In this document: piece by piece, positions 53,750 to 61,159 of the stretch
How the letters are laid out: each line of letters begins with the position of its first letter
Numbering within the stretch: the first letter of the stretch is position 1
The notes under the pieces: model-generated
Seen by the model: only the letters and a program-made list of their open reading frames with translations
The model's database searches: none
Told to the model about the DNA's origin: nothing
Assembly (NCBI GenBank): GCA_037893245.1
Contig: JBAIAA010000897.1
Location: 163,428 to 227,427, forward strand
Source: Crossaster papposus
Taxonomy: Eukaryota > Echinodermata > Asteroidea > Velatida > Solasteridae
Direction of reading: 5' to 3'
Length of the DNA stretch: 64,000 bases
Made by a program: the position numbers and the translations under genes

Positions 53750-56567
53750 CACATAGCTCCTTGGTTTAAGTAACTTCAATATTGCATGTATAAACTAAGG
53801 CGTCGTCGCCAGCTCATTAAGTATTCAAAAACGAGGTCGCTCACAAAGTGCCATGCAATCACCTAAGCCTTTCATTAGTTCTTTACGTGATCATCTGTTC
53901 AGTCTGGACCCCATTTCTCAAGCCTTCTAGAGTATTCCCCCATTATATGTAGTATGCATGCCAGCATTTATTTTATTAATCTCCTCACTTTGTGTTTTTT
54001 AAAACTCAAATTTCTCTTTAGTTTGGGGGCATTATAAATTGGATATTTTGAATAATGCTTAATTTTGTATTTTTGTATTTTTTTAAATTATATATTATAT
54101 ACATATCTTTTTAATTTTTATTGTTCCATATATATCTAATCTATTTATTCCTAAATGTATTATCTAATTAGTTTGGAGAGCCCCTCGACAGAAACTTGTT
54201 TCTTTTGGGTAATCATGCGGGAGCTATTTGGGTATTGTCTTCTGTTATGTTTTTTGTTATGTTTCTTGATCAGTGTTTGTTATTTAAAACAAAACAATTG
54301 ACCCACACGGCACTGAAAGTTCCTTTCGCCAAAAAAGAATGCTACGCCACAAGTTTCGCTGTGAGTGGTGCAAATATTTGAAATAATCTGCCCGAACAAT
54401 TGCAAACATTGAACTCATTAAGCACATTTAAATCGGAGCTCCGACAAGTCATCCGTTAGATATTATGCCAATTGCGCTGATCTACGAAGTTATAAATTGG
54501 TTGCCACTACAATGTGGAGCCGGATTAAAATTTCCCTTTCTCTTTTTTTCCCCAAAACGTTTTTGGGTTTTTTTCCGCCTATCTCGTAAATCAGAACTAG
54601 TACCAATGTTTTGGATTCCAGTAAATATCCTTGTACGTCTGTAAATATTATGTTTGTAACTTTCTGTAAATGTTGTTGTATTTATATGTACTCTTATTTT
54701 ATTTAATGATGTATGCAGGGCCCCAATGAAAACCAATTTTAAACTGTTTGGGCACACCCTGGGTAAAGAAATGGAATAAATAAATATAATGAGATTTTCA
54801 CGACATAATAATTGTAACTTAGGGCCTTTTCGAAACCTTTGTTTCGACTTCGGCTTCGCCTCCAAATTCCGAATCACTGAGAAGCAAAGAGAAATGGCAA
54901 ATAAAAATATTCGATCTTTTGGGTTTACATCAATCGATTAAATGTTTCTGAAACACAACAGGCGTCAGAATGTGGCTGGAAATCTCGCCTTAAGCCAAAA
55001 ACGAAGACGAACTAGGCAGAGAGTCGAAAAGGCACTTATGATCCATTAGGCCAAATATATAACAAAACATGTTTAGCGTCACCGCCCGCTTTCTTTTTGG
55101 GGCCGCCTCCTTTTTTCTTCTTTTTTCATGATACTAAAATTTTAAGATCGTATTTTATTTGGCCTTAGTAGGCCTCACCCATCGCTTGTCAGGGGCGGAT
55201 CTCGCGTTCAGGAAGGGGGGGGGGAGACATGAGGGAGGGCGAGTCTTGGGCCTGTCGAAGGCACGCTCCACCTAGGCCTATATGATAATTTCTTATGCAT
55301 TCCTATAGGCAATTCGATAATAAAATGTAGAAACTTCAGTATTACATTTATGGGGCCGATTTACTCTTTTCATAACATTAGTCAATGGCTAAAAAGGAGT
55401 GGGGAGGAGAGGGGGGGGGGGGGGAACCCCTGTCTAGAATCGCTACCATTTTGCTTATCTGAAATATAGAAAAATGACCTTTGAAAAATCAATTGATAAA
55501 GTAAAACTAATTTGAATTTGACTTTGTTCAATTTAAATTATAATCGTTGTTCTTTCATAAAACCTCGTTTTAATTATAACAACAAAATTGAAATGGTCCC
55601 TCCTAGCCTATGGAGGAACCATTGGATGTACAAAAAGTACTACAGGGTAAAAAACAGTTTGTGTGTCCGCTCTTTTTAGTTTTAGGGGGTTGCAATCTGA
55701 ACAAATATTTGTTCAAATTGAATTCATAATTTTCTCGCAATTCATTAGTTATGAGCTTTCAAATAAGACATCCCACGGAAACAAATAGGGCAACGGCAAG
55801 TAATTAATTAATAAAATTATAATTATGAATTAGGAGTGTCCCAGTATGCACAACTTAACTGGCATGGAGCGCGCAATTGGCGCAATGATAACAACCACTT
55901 TTTAACAATGTTTAAAGGCCTGCCAATGCGCACAAACAAAATAATATTCGTATACAGTGCATGGTCTTCCTTCAAAATTCGTTCAGGAAAAAGAAATCTA
56001 AATTTAAAAAAAAGCACGAACAACTCAACTTCTATATTTCTTATAACTTTGCACGTCGCGGTATTTAACACTAAAATATGTTAAATTTGTTCTCAATGCA
56101 ACACATAATTTGTATTTTGTATAACTCAAATATTTTGGTGATGTACTTGTAATAAAAGAACGTAGATTTACCTCTGTGTCGATGTAGGAGTAGTGCCAGC
56201 CTAGTCGTGGAACCAAACTATCGGGGACACTGTGATGAGAGGCGATGTAGGAGTATAACCAGCCTGGACGTGAGACCAAACTATCGGGGACACTTTGGTG
56301 AGAGGCGTTATAAACGAGTTGGCATAGCCCGGTGTCCAACTCGTAGTTAACGGAGCGGCACCATAGCTCGGTCGTGCAAGCCCTGTGACACAGCCCATGA
56401 GTCTCGGTGTGACGCACGCTGTGGTTGAAACCAATCAGCGAAACATCAACCAAGCCACACCGTCCTCGCGGGCAAGTCGCTACCGTATCGCCAAAGCAAC
56501 TCACGACAATCCCAATAAACACGCTGGCTGTGAGAGCGGCATACGAACCGCCTCCTACGATGTCCAT
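33819..56567 (-). CDS. Secreted PAN/Apple and Link-like protein, six exons
   Basis: Exons in transcript order: 56567-56172, 41937-41865, 41061-40705, 35273-35107, 35016-34847 and 34050-33819. Phases agree at all five junctions and the total is 465 codons including the stop. N-terminal signal peptide (hydrophobic TASVFIGIVVSCFG), then a PAN/Apple-type domain with paired cysteines. Next comes a linker, then a Link-like module (residues about 165-270: ACSQYGMQLCTLAQLYGAYQ, AGFADYEWGL). The C-terminal extracellular domain has WQLAFKGLGG, KSIYDAW, VKLSLFNF, LIFNGVNSNITNWF, RHFLINEDGD and ADESGWL. I recall the C-terminal pattern from cnidarian and amphioxus secreted proteins but cannot name a domain. 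Role is probably extracellular, perhaps adhesion or carbohydrate/ECM binding (inference). A splice donor at 33880 offers an alternative ending. Confidence 0.82.
34335..34520. repeat. T/G homopolymer and GTT microsatellite tract in intron
   Basis: A 35-nt T run, G runs of 9-11 and (gtt)n stretches. The apparent F/G-rich ORFs here are artefacts of composition. Confidence 0.9.
34847..35016 (-). CDS. PAN gene exon 5
   Basis: Encodes VKLSLFNFGEAQPAAQLIFN, GVNSNITNWFIKDRLMASPW and ATHFTMESYQS, ending two bases into a Trp codon before donor gtaaat. Confidence 0.87.
35107..35273 (-). CDS. PAN gene exon 4: start of C-terminal domain
   Basis: Acceptor ctggcag, then LQWQLAFKGLGGQTTSNRSL, YEIWTDNRWDSTLEGHYRDK and SIYDAWQNNSSQLKL, donor gtaaga. 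The LxFxG and YDAW motifs define the family's C-terminal domain. Confidence 0.87.
36139..36389. mobile_element. TIR element made of tandem TGACGTCA palindromes
   Basis: TIR tggtggccctgaagggact with its complement ending at 36389; flanked on both sides by the 6-bp direct repeat tatgta (36133-36138 and 36390-36395), consistent with a target-site duplication. Inside are about three ~54-bp units, each itself a palindrome of aatattgacgtcaaatttga type. Six perfect TGACGTCA sites and one tgacgtcg are present, the full CRE consensus of CREB/ATF proteins. Confidence 0.88.
36400..37200. other. No gene recognised
   Basis: AT-rich intronic sequence with an (AT)n microsatellite near 36857. Confidence 0.5.
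37208..37372. mobile_element. MITE family C, copy 2
   Basis: Ends caggcccgtacgcagga and tcctgcgaacgggcctg; interior C run and the shared word ttatttctacatcaaaat. Confidence 0.75.
37641..38073. mobile_element. 433-bp TIR element with nested palindrome
   Basis: Left gtgcgttccgcttacgcgaa is the complement of the right end ttcgcgtaagtggaacgcac. The left end has a second inverted copy of itself at about 37695-37710 (gttcgcttgagtggaacgc). No coding capacity. Confidence 0.82.
38260..38886. repeat. 22-bp GC-rich minisatellite, ~28 copies
   Basis: Unit cagggggccggggcgagccg-gc, nearly invariant (two adjacent copies have atg for agg near 38698 and 38720). GGCCGG and CCGGCC arms allow small hairpins. 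All frames on both strands stay open, giving artificial ORFs of over 200 codons. It lies in intron 3 of the PAN gene. Confidence 0.96.
38975..39780. repeat. ~367-bp tandem repeat, about two copies, with X-box-like sites
   Basis: The words cagtaaacaattt(c/g)aaatt at 38990, 39350 and 39740, and gttgccatggaaacc at 39126 and 39491, recur about 365 bp apart. gttgccatggaaac fits the RFX X-box consensus. Confidence 0.7.
39938..40440. promoter_or_regulatory. CpG-rich promoter-like region inside the PAN gene intron
   Basis: Plus strand aagatggcggccgctgcc at 39938 (YY1-type word with ATG but only 20 codons to a stop). On the minus strand the word tgcatgctggg near 40370 resembles the ZNF143/SBF core, and a good donor (tttag|gtgagt) lies near 40247. 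CpG-rich ends at 40390-40450. Function is inference. Confidence 0.3.
40479..40640. mobile_element. Small MITE
   Basis: Ends tcagagtatgtcatgaaa and tctcatgacatactctga. Confidence 0.75.
40705..41061 (-). CDS. PAN gene exon 3: Link-like module
   Basis: Acceptor ctcaag, then VFDIDIILTTEVFDTTTSDY, LSVVRHACSQYGMQLCTLAQ, LYGAYQAGFADYEWGLIDVE and AYCCPTNRTCSASS, donor gtacgt. The AxxxCxxxGxxLxTLxQLxxAxQAGxxxxxWG pattern is that of Link/C-type-lectin-fold modules (hyaluronan-binding in vertebrates); the binding activity here is unknown. Confidence 0.82.
41413..41530. mobile_element. 118-bp hairpin MITE
   Basis: ggaataaatgtgtgttcgg through taataccgcttgga is inverted to ggaataaaatgtgtgttcag. Half of the same element is inserted in a reverse transcriptase relic at 48327. 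Confidence 0.85.
41624..41811. mobile_element. CCAAT-rich palindromic MITE
   Basis: Ends attggttgaaaataa and ttattttcaaccaat; internal inverted copies of ggttattttgaccaatattt. It directly precedes exon 2 of the PAN gene in plus coordinates. Confidence 0.75.
41865..41937 (-). CDS. PAN gene exon 2
   Basis: Minus-strand acceptor tttgcag, 24 codons SSDVSLEMLAPENQEAPCLE-NNAS plus one base, donor gtaaat. A short exon found only by phase: it converts the phase 0 end of exon 1 into the phase 1 needed by exon 3. Confidence 0.75.
42640..43215. repeat. ~215-bp tandem repeat, nearly three copies
   Basis: Words such as ttttacttcat, ccttcctgggcacac and gcgtattccaata recur near 42708, 42927 and 43129. Confidence 0.85.
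43569..45233. mobile_element. Nested fold-back element with ~510-bp arms
   Basis: Left arm 43569-44088 begins actataggttttcccg; right arm about 44730-45233 is its inverted copy ending cgggaaaacctatagt. Inner ends carry ttttaaccctaaccatccc, related to the ends of the 6.2 kb element. The central 640 bp holds a short transposase-like ORF. Confidence 0.88.
44434..44586 (+). CDS. Short helix-turn-helix transposase N-terminus
   Basis: Fifty codons: MAARGRYRRVSDVDRNRLID, AFEADDADYLDVATILDINH, SCLGGQFIDG and stop. The pattern (V S x x D R x R L I x A F E x x D x D Y L x V A x x L x I) is the DNA-binding HTH found at the start of Tc1/IS630-like transposases. No DDE/D catalytic region follows, so it is truncated or a stand-alone remnant at the centre of the fold-back element. 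Confidence 0.6.
   Translation: MAARGRYRRVSDVDRNRLIDAFEADDADYLDVATILDINHSCLGGQFIDG
45290..45540. repeat. Degenerate ~20-bp repeats
   Basis: Variants of aagagaaacgcacaaccgcg repeat irregularly. The 82-codon K/R-rich frame across it is probably compositional. Confidence 0.6.
46640..46935 (+). repeat. Dispersed repeat D, copy 1
   Basis: Shares words such as gttagctgggcaaacattgc, ttttccttgatccaaccac and attgttgggtagaaagtg with 58262-58490, same strand. Confidence 0.85.
46936..47685. other. No gene recognised
   Basis: No coding or repeat structure that I can support. Confidence 0.45.
47686..48240 (+). repeat. Dispersed repeat E, plus copy
   Basis: Starts cctcacacaaattgcaatag and ends near aaggtgagagacttt. 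An inverted copy is at 58690-59370, and a fold-back version of the end is at 56913-57230. Confidence 0.85.
48236..48860 (+). pseudogene. Non-LTR reverse transcriptase C-terminal relic
   Basis: Plus strand pieces: NWCVRNKLALNATKTKCMLI, then (after a MITE) VIDEALSWGSHVK, SRIRDCVPQHSLHTFVSLVM, TLEYCCTVWGG and later VILVFKSLNKMTPLYYNHIS. These are the standard thumb and C-terminal motifs of jockey/CR1-like LINEs, broken by frameshifts. Confidence 0.75.
48327..48385 (+). mobile_element. Half copy of the 41.4 kb hairpin MITE inside the RT relic
   Basis: gggaataaatgtgtgttcga to ataccgcttggagtc matches the left arm of 41413-41530 and interrupts the RT reading frame. Confidence 0.8.
49097..49312 (-). 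other. Open minus frame with coding-like composition
   Basis: Reads EIHAQLREYKPKDLAEKVEI and ARTKIVAEYMRNMSPQAKLY without a true ATG. Amphipathic and charged, as in a real exon, but no family is recognised. It lies within intron 1 of the PAN gene. Confidence 0.3.
49527..49553 (+). ncRNA. Hammerhead-like ribozyme core, solitary
   Basis: CTGAAGA, a 6-bp stem gatctt-gtt-aagatc, then GAAA: the conserved core of hammerhead ribozymes (CUGANGA, stem II, GAAA). Same core as at 61115, next to a Penelope-like element. I could not confirm stems I and III by eye. Confidence 0.5.
50130..50280 (+). mobile_element. TIR family A, 3' fragment
   Basis: From cagaataattacaggatatc to atggtgtatactacctttaa. Confidence 0.88.
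50767..51155. mobile_element. TIR element carrying a tRNA-like Pol III head
   Basis: About 53-bp inverted ends: aattttttttcccaaacagg through atgaattattcagtagtt, and the complement at 51100-51155. Inside is a tRNA-like sequence on the minus strand. Confidence 0.85.
50911..50995 (-). mobile_element. tRNA-like sequence within the TIR element
   Basis: Minus strand has box A tagtgtagtggttagtggg and a perfect box B ggttcgaatcc, with tRNA-like spacing. No clean acceptor stem, so a tRNA-derived SINE head rather than a functional tRNA. Confidence 0.65.
51156..52900. other. No gene recognised
   Basis: AT-rich; short frames only. Confidence 0.5.
53103..53748 (+). pseudogene. 3' end of a non-LTR retrotransposon
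   Basis: Coding tail YVIKLILGADYNGYLSALLS, YDLHTLSDRRSSLCLKFARE and NERVLRKTNLIPQPKCKTNR ... SAVPYMISLINS and stop at 53388. Then a 3' UTR ending aataaaccat and an (ATA)n tail at 53719-53748. The ILG-Y-LxTLxxRR-CLKFA series is typical of the C-terminus of CR1/jockey-like ORF2. 5' truncated, as usual for LINE copies; a 20+ nt G run sits just before. Confidence 0.82.
54280..54785 (+). pseudogene. Second non-LTR retrotransposon 3' end
   Basis: Reads LTHTALKVPFAKKECYATSF, AVSGANI*NNLPEQLQTLNS and LSTFKSELRQVIR: the G-xxxWNxLPxxLxxxxSLxxFKxxL motif of LINE C-termini with Trp mutated to TGA. The 3' UTR ends aatggaataaataaat. Confidence 0.75.
54786..56171. other. Intron 1 remainder, no gene recognised
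   Basis: Contains G runs near 55218 and 55413. No structure that I can support. Confidence 0.5.
56172..56567 (-). CDS. PAN gene exon 1: signal peptide and PAN domain
   Basis: ATG at 56567 is the first in frame after an upstream stop (near 56676). 132 codons, donor gtaaat. PAN-type cysteines are in CPRGRCGLVDVSLIGFNHSV, HGLCHRACTTELWCRSVNYE and DTGLCQLVYN. The exon ends with two tandem in-frame 63-bp copies (ASHQSVPDSLVSRPGWLYSY-I and its near-twin), a duplication of the last PAN strand. Confidence 0.85.
56181..56306. repeat. In-frame 63-bp tandem duplication
   Basis: Copies 56181-56243 and 56244-56306 both begin gatgtaggagta and share aaactatcggggacact; 21 codons each, frame kept. Confidence 0.92.
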
Positions 56568-56912
56568 GTTGGTAATAATGCGTACAGCAATTGCTCTCCC
56601 GTTTTCATAACGGACCCGACTATACAGGCGCAGGGCTACGGCAAAGCAATAACAGACGCAAAGGCCAAGGAGACGCTAAGGGCGAGTCCGCCCACCATGT
56701 GATTTCCCACCACTACAGCCATTGGAGGAAGTTTCGATGATGTAAATAGATTACACGTGACATGATAAAACACATATAATAGCTGCACGAGCAGATATTT
56801 GACAATATTTCACTGTAACTAAGTAAACGTTTTTGGCATCAATAATAATTGTATAAACCCCAAGACATAAACAAAGATGGTTTTATAGTCCAGGGAAAAT
56901 ACTTAATTTTGT

Positions 56913-57230
56913 TTTGTTGACCTCACACAAATTGCAATAGAATATTTGTTTTACCACAGTGCACTTATAAGGTCCCTAGAATGACATACTAAAAATCTCT
57001 AAAAATCCAAGTAGTGGAAATATGATTAAATTGCATAAATCGTTAATCCCTGCCGCGTAATATTCTTTTCTTATATTTGGGTATATTATTAGTTTTAATT
57101 TTTTTTAAAGTTTATTTTGGTGATTTTACTTACACATCAATAGTATGTCATTCTAGGGACTTTATAGAAGTGCACTGTGGTGAAAAATATTCTATTGCAA
57201 TTTGTGTGAGGTCAAAACTTATATAGTGTT
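56913..57230. repeat. Dispersed repeat E, fold-back version
   Basis: gacctcacacaaattgcaat ... at the left and attgcaatttgtgtgaggtc at the right, with agtgcacttataaggtccct also inverted. A short palindromic derivative of repeat E. Confidence 0.85.
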
Positions 57231-57515
57231 TAATGTCATTTTAGAAAATAATAGACTTGCCAAAATAATTATGCAGTTATAAACTCTGCTTACTCTGTTA
57301 ATGATGCATACGACGTGGTAAAACACAAGATGAGCTCTTGGGGCACGTTCGCCCTGTATAGAGTGCAGCAGGTTCGCCCTGTGGCGGACTCACCCCACGG
57401 TGGTGGGCGGACTTGTCCCATAAAATTAATATGCCTATTCTTTATTTAAGCATGCTAAATTTACATATTTAAAGGTGAAATTAACATATTTAGAGAGATA
57501 GCCTTATATTTAATA

Positions 57516-57900
57516 ATGCCACCTTGCGAAACTAGCACTCTCTCCCATGCTAAGATGTTACCTGCAGGTGTATCACACCCGGGGTGTAAGATAAGCATGT
57601 ACGCTGATGACACTGTGTTACTGTTTAGTGGAACCTCACCGGAGGATATCGAAAATGACATGTCCATTGGACTCCAACAGGTAACAACATGGCTCAACAA
57701 ACACAGGCTTACGCTTAATGTCAATAAAACCAAGTACATGATATTTGGTTCACGTTCTTGATTACCCCATTTTGACAAAATTAAACTCACTCTGAATAAT
57801 GCAGCACTTGAACGGGTTAGTGCATATAAATACCTCGGGATTAATGGATGACACCCACCGAACATGGATGGAATCGTTGAGTACAATTATTCTTAAAAGG
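57516..57900 (+). pseudogene. Non-LTR reverse transcriptase fragment with YADD
   Basis: Plus frame: ISMYADDTVLLFSGTSPEDI, WLNKHRLTLNVNKTKYMIFG and SRS, stop, then in frame LNNAALERVSAYKYLGI. YADD is the RT catalytic motif; LxxNxxKTKxMxFGSR and YLG follow as expected. The catalytic region is short and broken. Confidence 0.85.
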
Positions 57901-58261
57901 AAGAAGAGAGATTCTGTCAACGATGAATTTTCGCTCTAATTTTACAAACATGCGCAGAATTAAGTTGGCTTGAACCAAGGTGACCATGGCAACGTCAGCT
58001 TATTGCTATATATTCACATCAGTCAAGACAGATGCGTTACATCTAGAGAACCTTGTAAATCGACATGTGCCAGAATAATAATAATGATAGCTTGGCTAAT
58101 CGCAAGTCGTTTCGTGCTTTAATAATTAGGTACGGCACACCCTTTCCACAAACGAAAAACTCTGTCTGATGGCCTCGGTTTGGATGCTAAGCCAAATCCA
58201 TTACTGTTATAAAAGCTGGACAAAAGAGTACTGGGTAAACTCTACCAGCCAATTGTTGGTG

Positions 58262-58490
58262 AATTGTTGTTTAACTATTGAGTAAATTTGGTAGTTTGGT
58301 AAACAAACAAATTGACAACGTAGTTTAGTCATGTTAGCTGGGCAAACATTGCCCTATATCTGGTATTATTGTTTTCCTTGATCCAACCACAAATTGTTGG
58401 GTAGAAAGTGAAGTAACAATCTCAACAGATGGGCATTAGGGCAAGATGTTATCAAATTGTTGGGAATGTTATCATCGTGCGCACGTGCAT
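58262..58490 (+). repeat. Dispersed repeat D, copy 2
   Basis: Counterpart of 46640-46935. Confidence 0.85.
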
Positions 58491-58689
58491 GCACTCCGGG
58501 ATGTGTTATAAGTTCAAATTAAGGTGACGTCGTGATGACGTTAGCGGGTGTCATGTGACGTCACATTAAAGGTGTAGTTTTTAGGACCCTCTATTTTTGG
58601 AAGTACAGCTCCGATTAGGGTCAAACTTGGTATGTAAGTATTCCAGGACAGACGAACATTTAGGTGACGTCATTTGGTGCCATGTTAAG

Positions 58690-59370
58690 GGTTGTCTAAG
58701 GTGAGAGACTTGAACAAGTTCAAGGAAACCCCCCAAATTTAAGATTGTTGTTGCTTACAATAATCATATCTACGTTAAAATGTATTTTGGTGATTTCCTT
58801 GAACTTGTTCAAGTATTCCATGTTAGGCAACCCTTTAACTACTTTTTAGCCCAATTTATAGACACACCATTTTCCCCATTTTTTGTTTTCTGGGCTAAAT
58901 ATCACAATGTTATTATTGTTCATATGATTTTTCATAAGGTTTTAATATGATAACTGTGCCAGTAAGCAACTTGGTGAATTTGAAGCTCACCAATACTGAC
59001 TACATGATGATATCTGGAGACAGTGTAATGTGCGCACATTTATAGGGTCACAAAGTTGTCATTTTGGATAATTACTGTGTTCTCATAATTATTCAGTCAC
59101 CTATATGCTTTAGCAAATGTTATTCAAGTAAGGATATGTAAGTAGAATCACCAAAATAAACTTTTTTAAAAAATAAAAATAAAGTATGTACCCAAATATG
59201 GGAATAAAAAATATTACATGGCAGGGATTAACGATTTATGCAAATTAGACATATTTCCACCACTTGGATTTTTGTGGATTTTTAGTATGTCATTCTAGGA
59301 ACCTTTTAGAAGTGCACTGTGGTGAAAAACAATTTGTTGCAATTTGTTTGAGGTCAAAACTTATTTTTCC
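58690..59370 (-). repeat. Dispersed repeat E, minus copy
   Basis: Inverted relative to 47686-48240, including the shared antisense words ctgtctccagatatcat and caaagcatataag. Near 58715 and 58797 it also contains a gaacttgttcaag palindromic word. Confidence 0.8.
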
Positions 59371-59804
59371 TGGACTGTCTGTCATCTATCGTGCTGGGTA
59401 TACTTTATTGCGTGTTATTCGCACTGGTATCCTATATACCTTGACGCGGACAACTACATTATGCAGACGTATGTTGTACGGCGCCCGGCTATTGCGATAC
59501 GTGTATTGCATTTCTATGCAGAATATCGACTTGACGCCACAAACTCGTTTATTTTTGTATTTTCTGAGAAGAATAGAAAATCTGTGAGCTAGTAATTAGT
59601 ATGACATCAGGTCCTTCTCTGTATGATTTTGAGCCCACTTTCACAAGTAGCCTACAGTACACATTATGTATACACTATGTCGTACATAAAAGGGTTCACT
59701 TGCATTCCTTGCGCGTGCATTCGTGGCCGCTATCGATCGGGCTTCGCGTATACTGATGGTGCAGACACTACGTCACAATTATCTCGGATGTACCGATAAA
59801 CAAA

Positions 59805-59822
59805 ATGGCGGCTCGCAAGACG
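59805..59822 (+). CDS. Possible first coding exon of an unknown gene
   Basis: ATGGCGGCTCGCAAGACG (six codons, MAARKT) followed at once by gtaagc and preceded by a CpG-rich stretch with a tacgtca CRE-like word. Typical of short animal first exons. No second exon identified downstream, so it remains a candidate. Confidence 0.35.
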
Positions 59823-59959
59823 GTAAGCGCAGTGCGAGAAAATCTCTGTTTTATATGATTACCGAAACCGATACAAATGAAATAAAAATCAAGTCACAAT
59901 GGCAATTGGCACTCTTTAACATTATGCAATTATAAACTATGGGTGGAGTTTCCCTTCAA

Positions 59960-60235
59960 AAGTACTGTAGGATTAACTTTGGTTCTAGTCGACAGAAGGT
60001 TTGATAAGGGTATGTCATCATCGGAATCGGTATCATCAGTATTGGGGGTGACTCCTCTATATCAAGCACTGTCCCCTCCGTATCAAGCACTGTCCCCGTC
60101 CACTCAACATCATTCCAGACCATGGTAACCGGTGATCCTTGACGCAGGACACCATGGATCTTTAAATCTGTGGTAGACACCACATTGTTTGACCCGTCCA
60201 TGTCCCAAAGATCACACCCATGACTTCGCAACTTC
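59960..60235 (-). CDS. Possible exon of an unknown minus-strand gene or element
   Basis: Minus acceptor ttatcttag, then KLRSHGCDLWDMDGSNNVVS, TTDLKIHGVLRQGSPVTMVW and NDVEWTGTVLDTEG, followed by a small duplication (GTVLDxE twice). After a frame change it reads DTDSDDDIPLSNLLSTRTKV. The GSPVxMxWxxxxWxGTVLD stretch looks like a small beta-barrel; no named domain. Confidence 0.4.
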
Positions 60236-60282
60236 TAAGATAAAACAACAATACAACTATTACATGTCGCCATCCGCAAGGA

Positions 60283-61100
60283 CGATAACTTAAAAACAAC
60301 TGATCTGTATTCTAAACCCACAGACACACACCAGTATCTCCACTCCTCCAGCTGTCACCCTAGGCATTGTAAGACTGGTATAGCATTTAGTCAGGCCCTC
60401 AGACTCAAAAGGATTTGTTCTAACGACTATGATTTCTCCCGCCATTCACAGATACTGAAGAATAACTTGGTTGCCAGAGGTCACAGCTCTCGCCAAGTTC
60501 AACGTGCCATTGCCAGAGCCAAAGCTGTACCCAGAAATTTGGCTCTAAAGGTAAAGGCCCCCCTAGGCTCCCTTCCCTTTGCAAAATCACTAACGACAGC
60601 CATTACAATCTCCACACTTCAGATCGCCTTGTCCGTGCCATCCCCGACAGCCCTGTATTGGCTTATAGACGCCCTCGCAATCTACGAGACCTCTTAGTTC
60701 GAGCCGAAGTTCCCAGCTTGGATGCACCTCCTCCCATCCAGCACGGAACTTTCAAGTGCAGTTTCAGATGTGTAGTTTGCCAGATCCACATCCAGGAGTC
60801 TGACTTCTTTTTTGGCCACTCTTCTGGTCCCACTCCTATAATTATTGGTAACATCACTTGCAGTACATCTAATGTCATATATCTCATCTCTTGCAAGTTT
60901 TGTAAAGTTCAGTATGTCGGAGAGACCAAAAATGCCCTAAAAAGCGTTTCTACGGTCATCGATCGACTGTCAACACCAAGAAACTAGGTACCCCTGTCGG
61001 TCATCACTTCAACCAGCCTAACCATTGCATTTGTATTTCTCTTGCTAACCATGATTTGCATCATGCTGTATATTGCCTTATTATGTTTGTTTCTTGTACA
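60283..61100 (+). pseudogene. Penelope-like retroelement, RT C-terminus and GIY-YIG region
   Basis: Frames in order: LKTTDLYSKPTDTHQYLHSS, SQALRLKRICSNDYDFSRHS, LVARGHSSRQVQRAIARAKA, NLRDLLVRAEVPSLDAPP, then NVIYLISCKFCKVQYVGETK and (after a frameshift) RFYGHRSTVNTKKLGTPVGH with HFNQPNH. TDxHxYLxxxSxHPxH is typical of Penelope RT thumbs, and VIYLIxCxxCxxxYVGET plus HRxxxxxxxxTPVxxHF is the GIY-YIG endonuclease signature. 5' truncated and frameshifted. Confidence 0.85.
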
Positions 61101-61114
61101 CAGCCATTTTGTCT

Positions 61115-61141
61115 CTGAGGAAGATCTTGTTAAGATCGAAA
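61115..61141 (+). ncRNA. Hammerhead-like ribozyme core at the Penelope 3' end
   Basis: CTGAGGA, stem gatctt-gtt-aagatc, GAAA. Hammerhead motifs in the terminal repeats of Penelope-like elements are established knowledge; this one sits just after the GIY-YIG region as expected. Stems I and III not verified. Confidence 0.6.
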
Positions 61142-61159
61142 TATTAGGCCATCTTAACT

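Noticed and set aside
57461..57886. 141-codon minus-strand ORF
   Set aside because: It is the antisense shadow of the YADD reverse transcriptase fragment on the plus strand.
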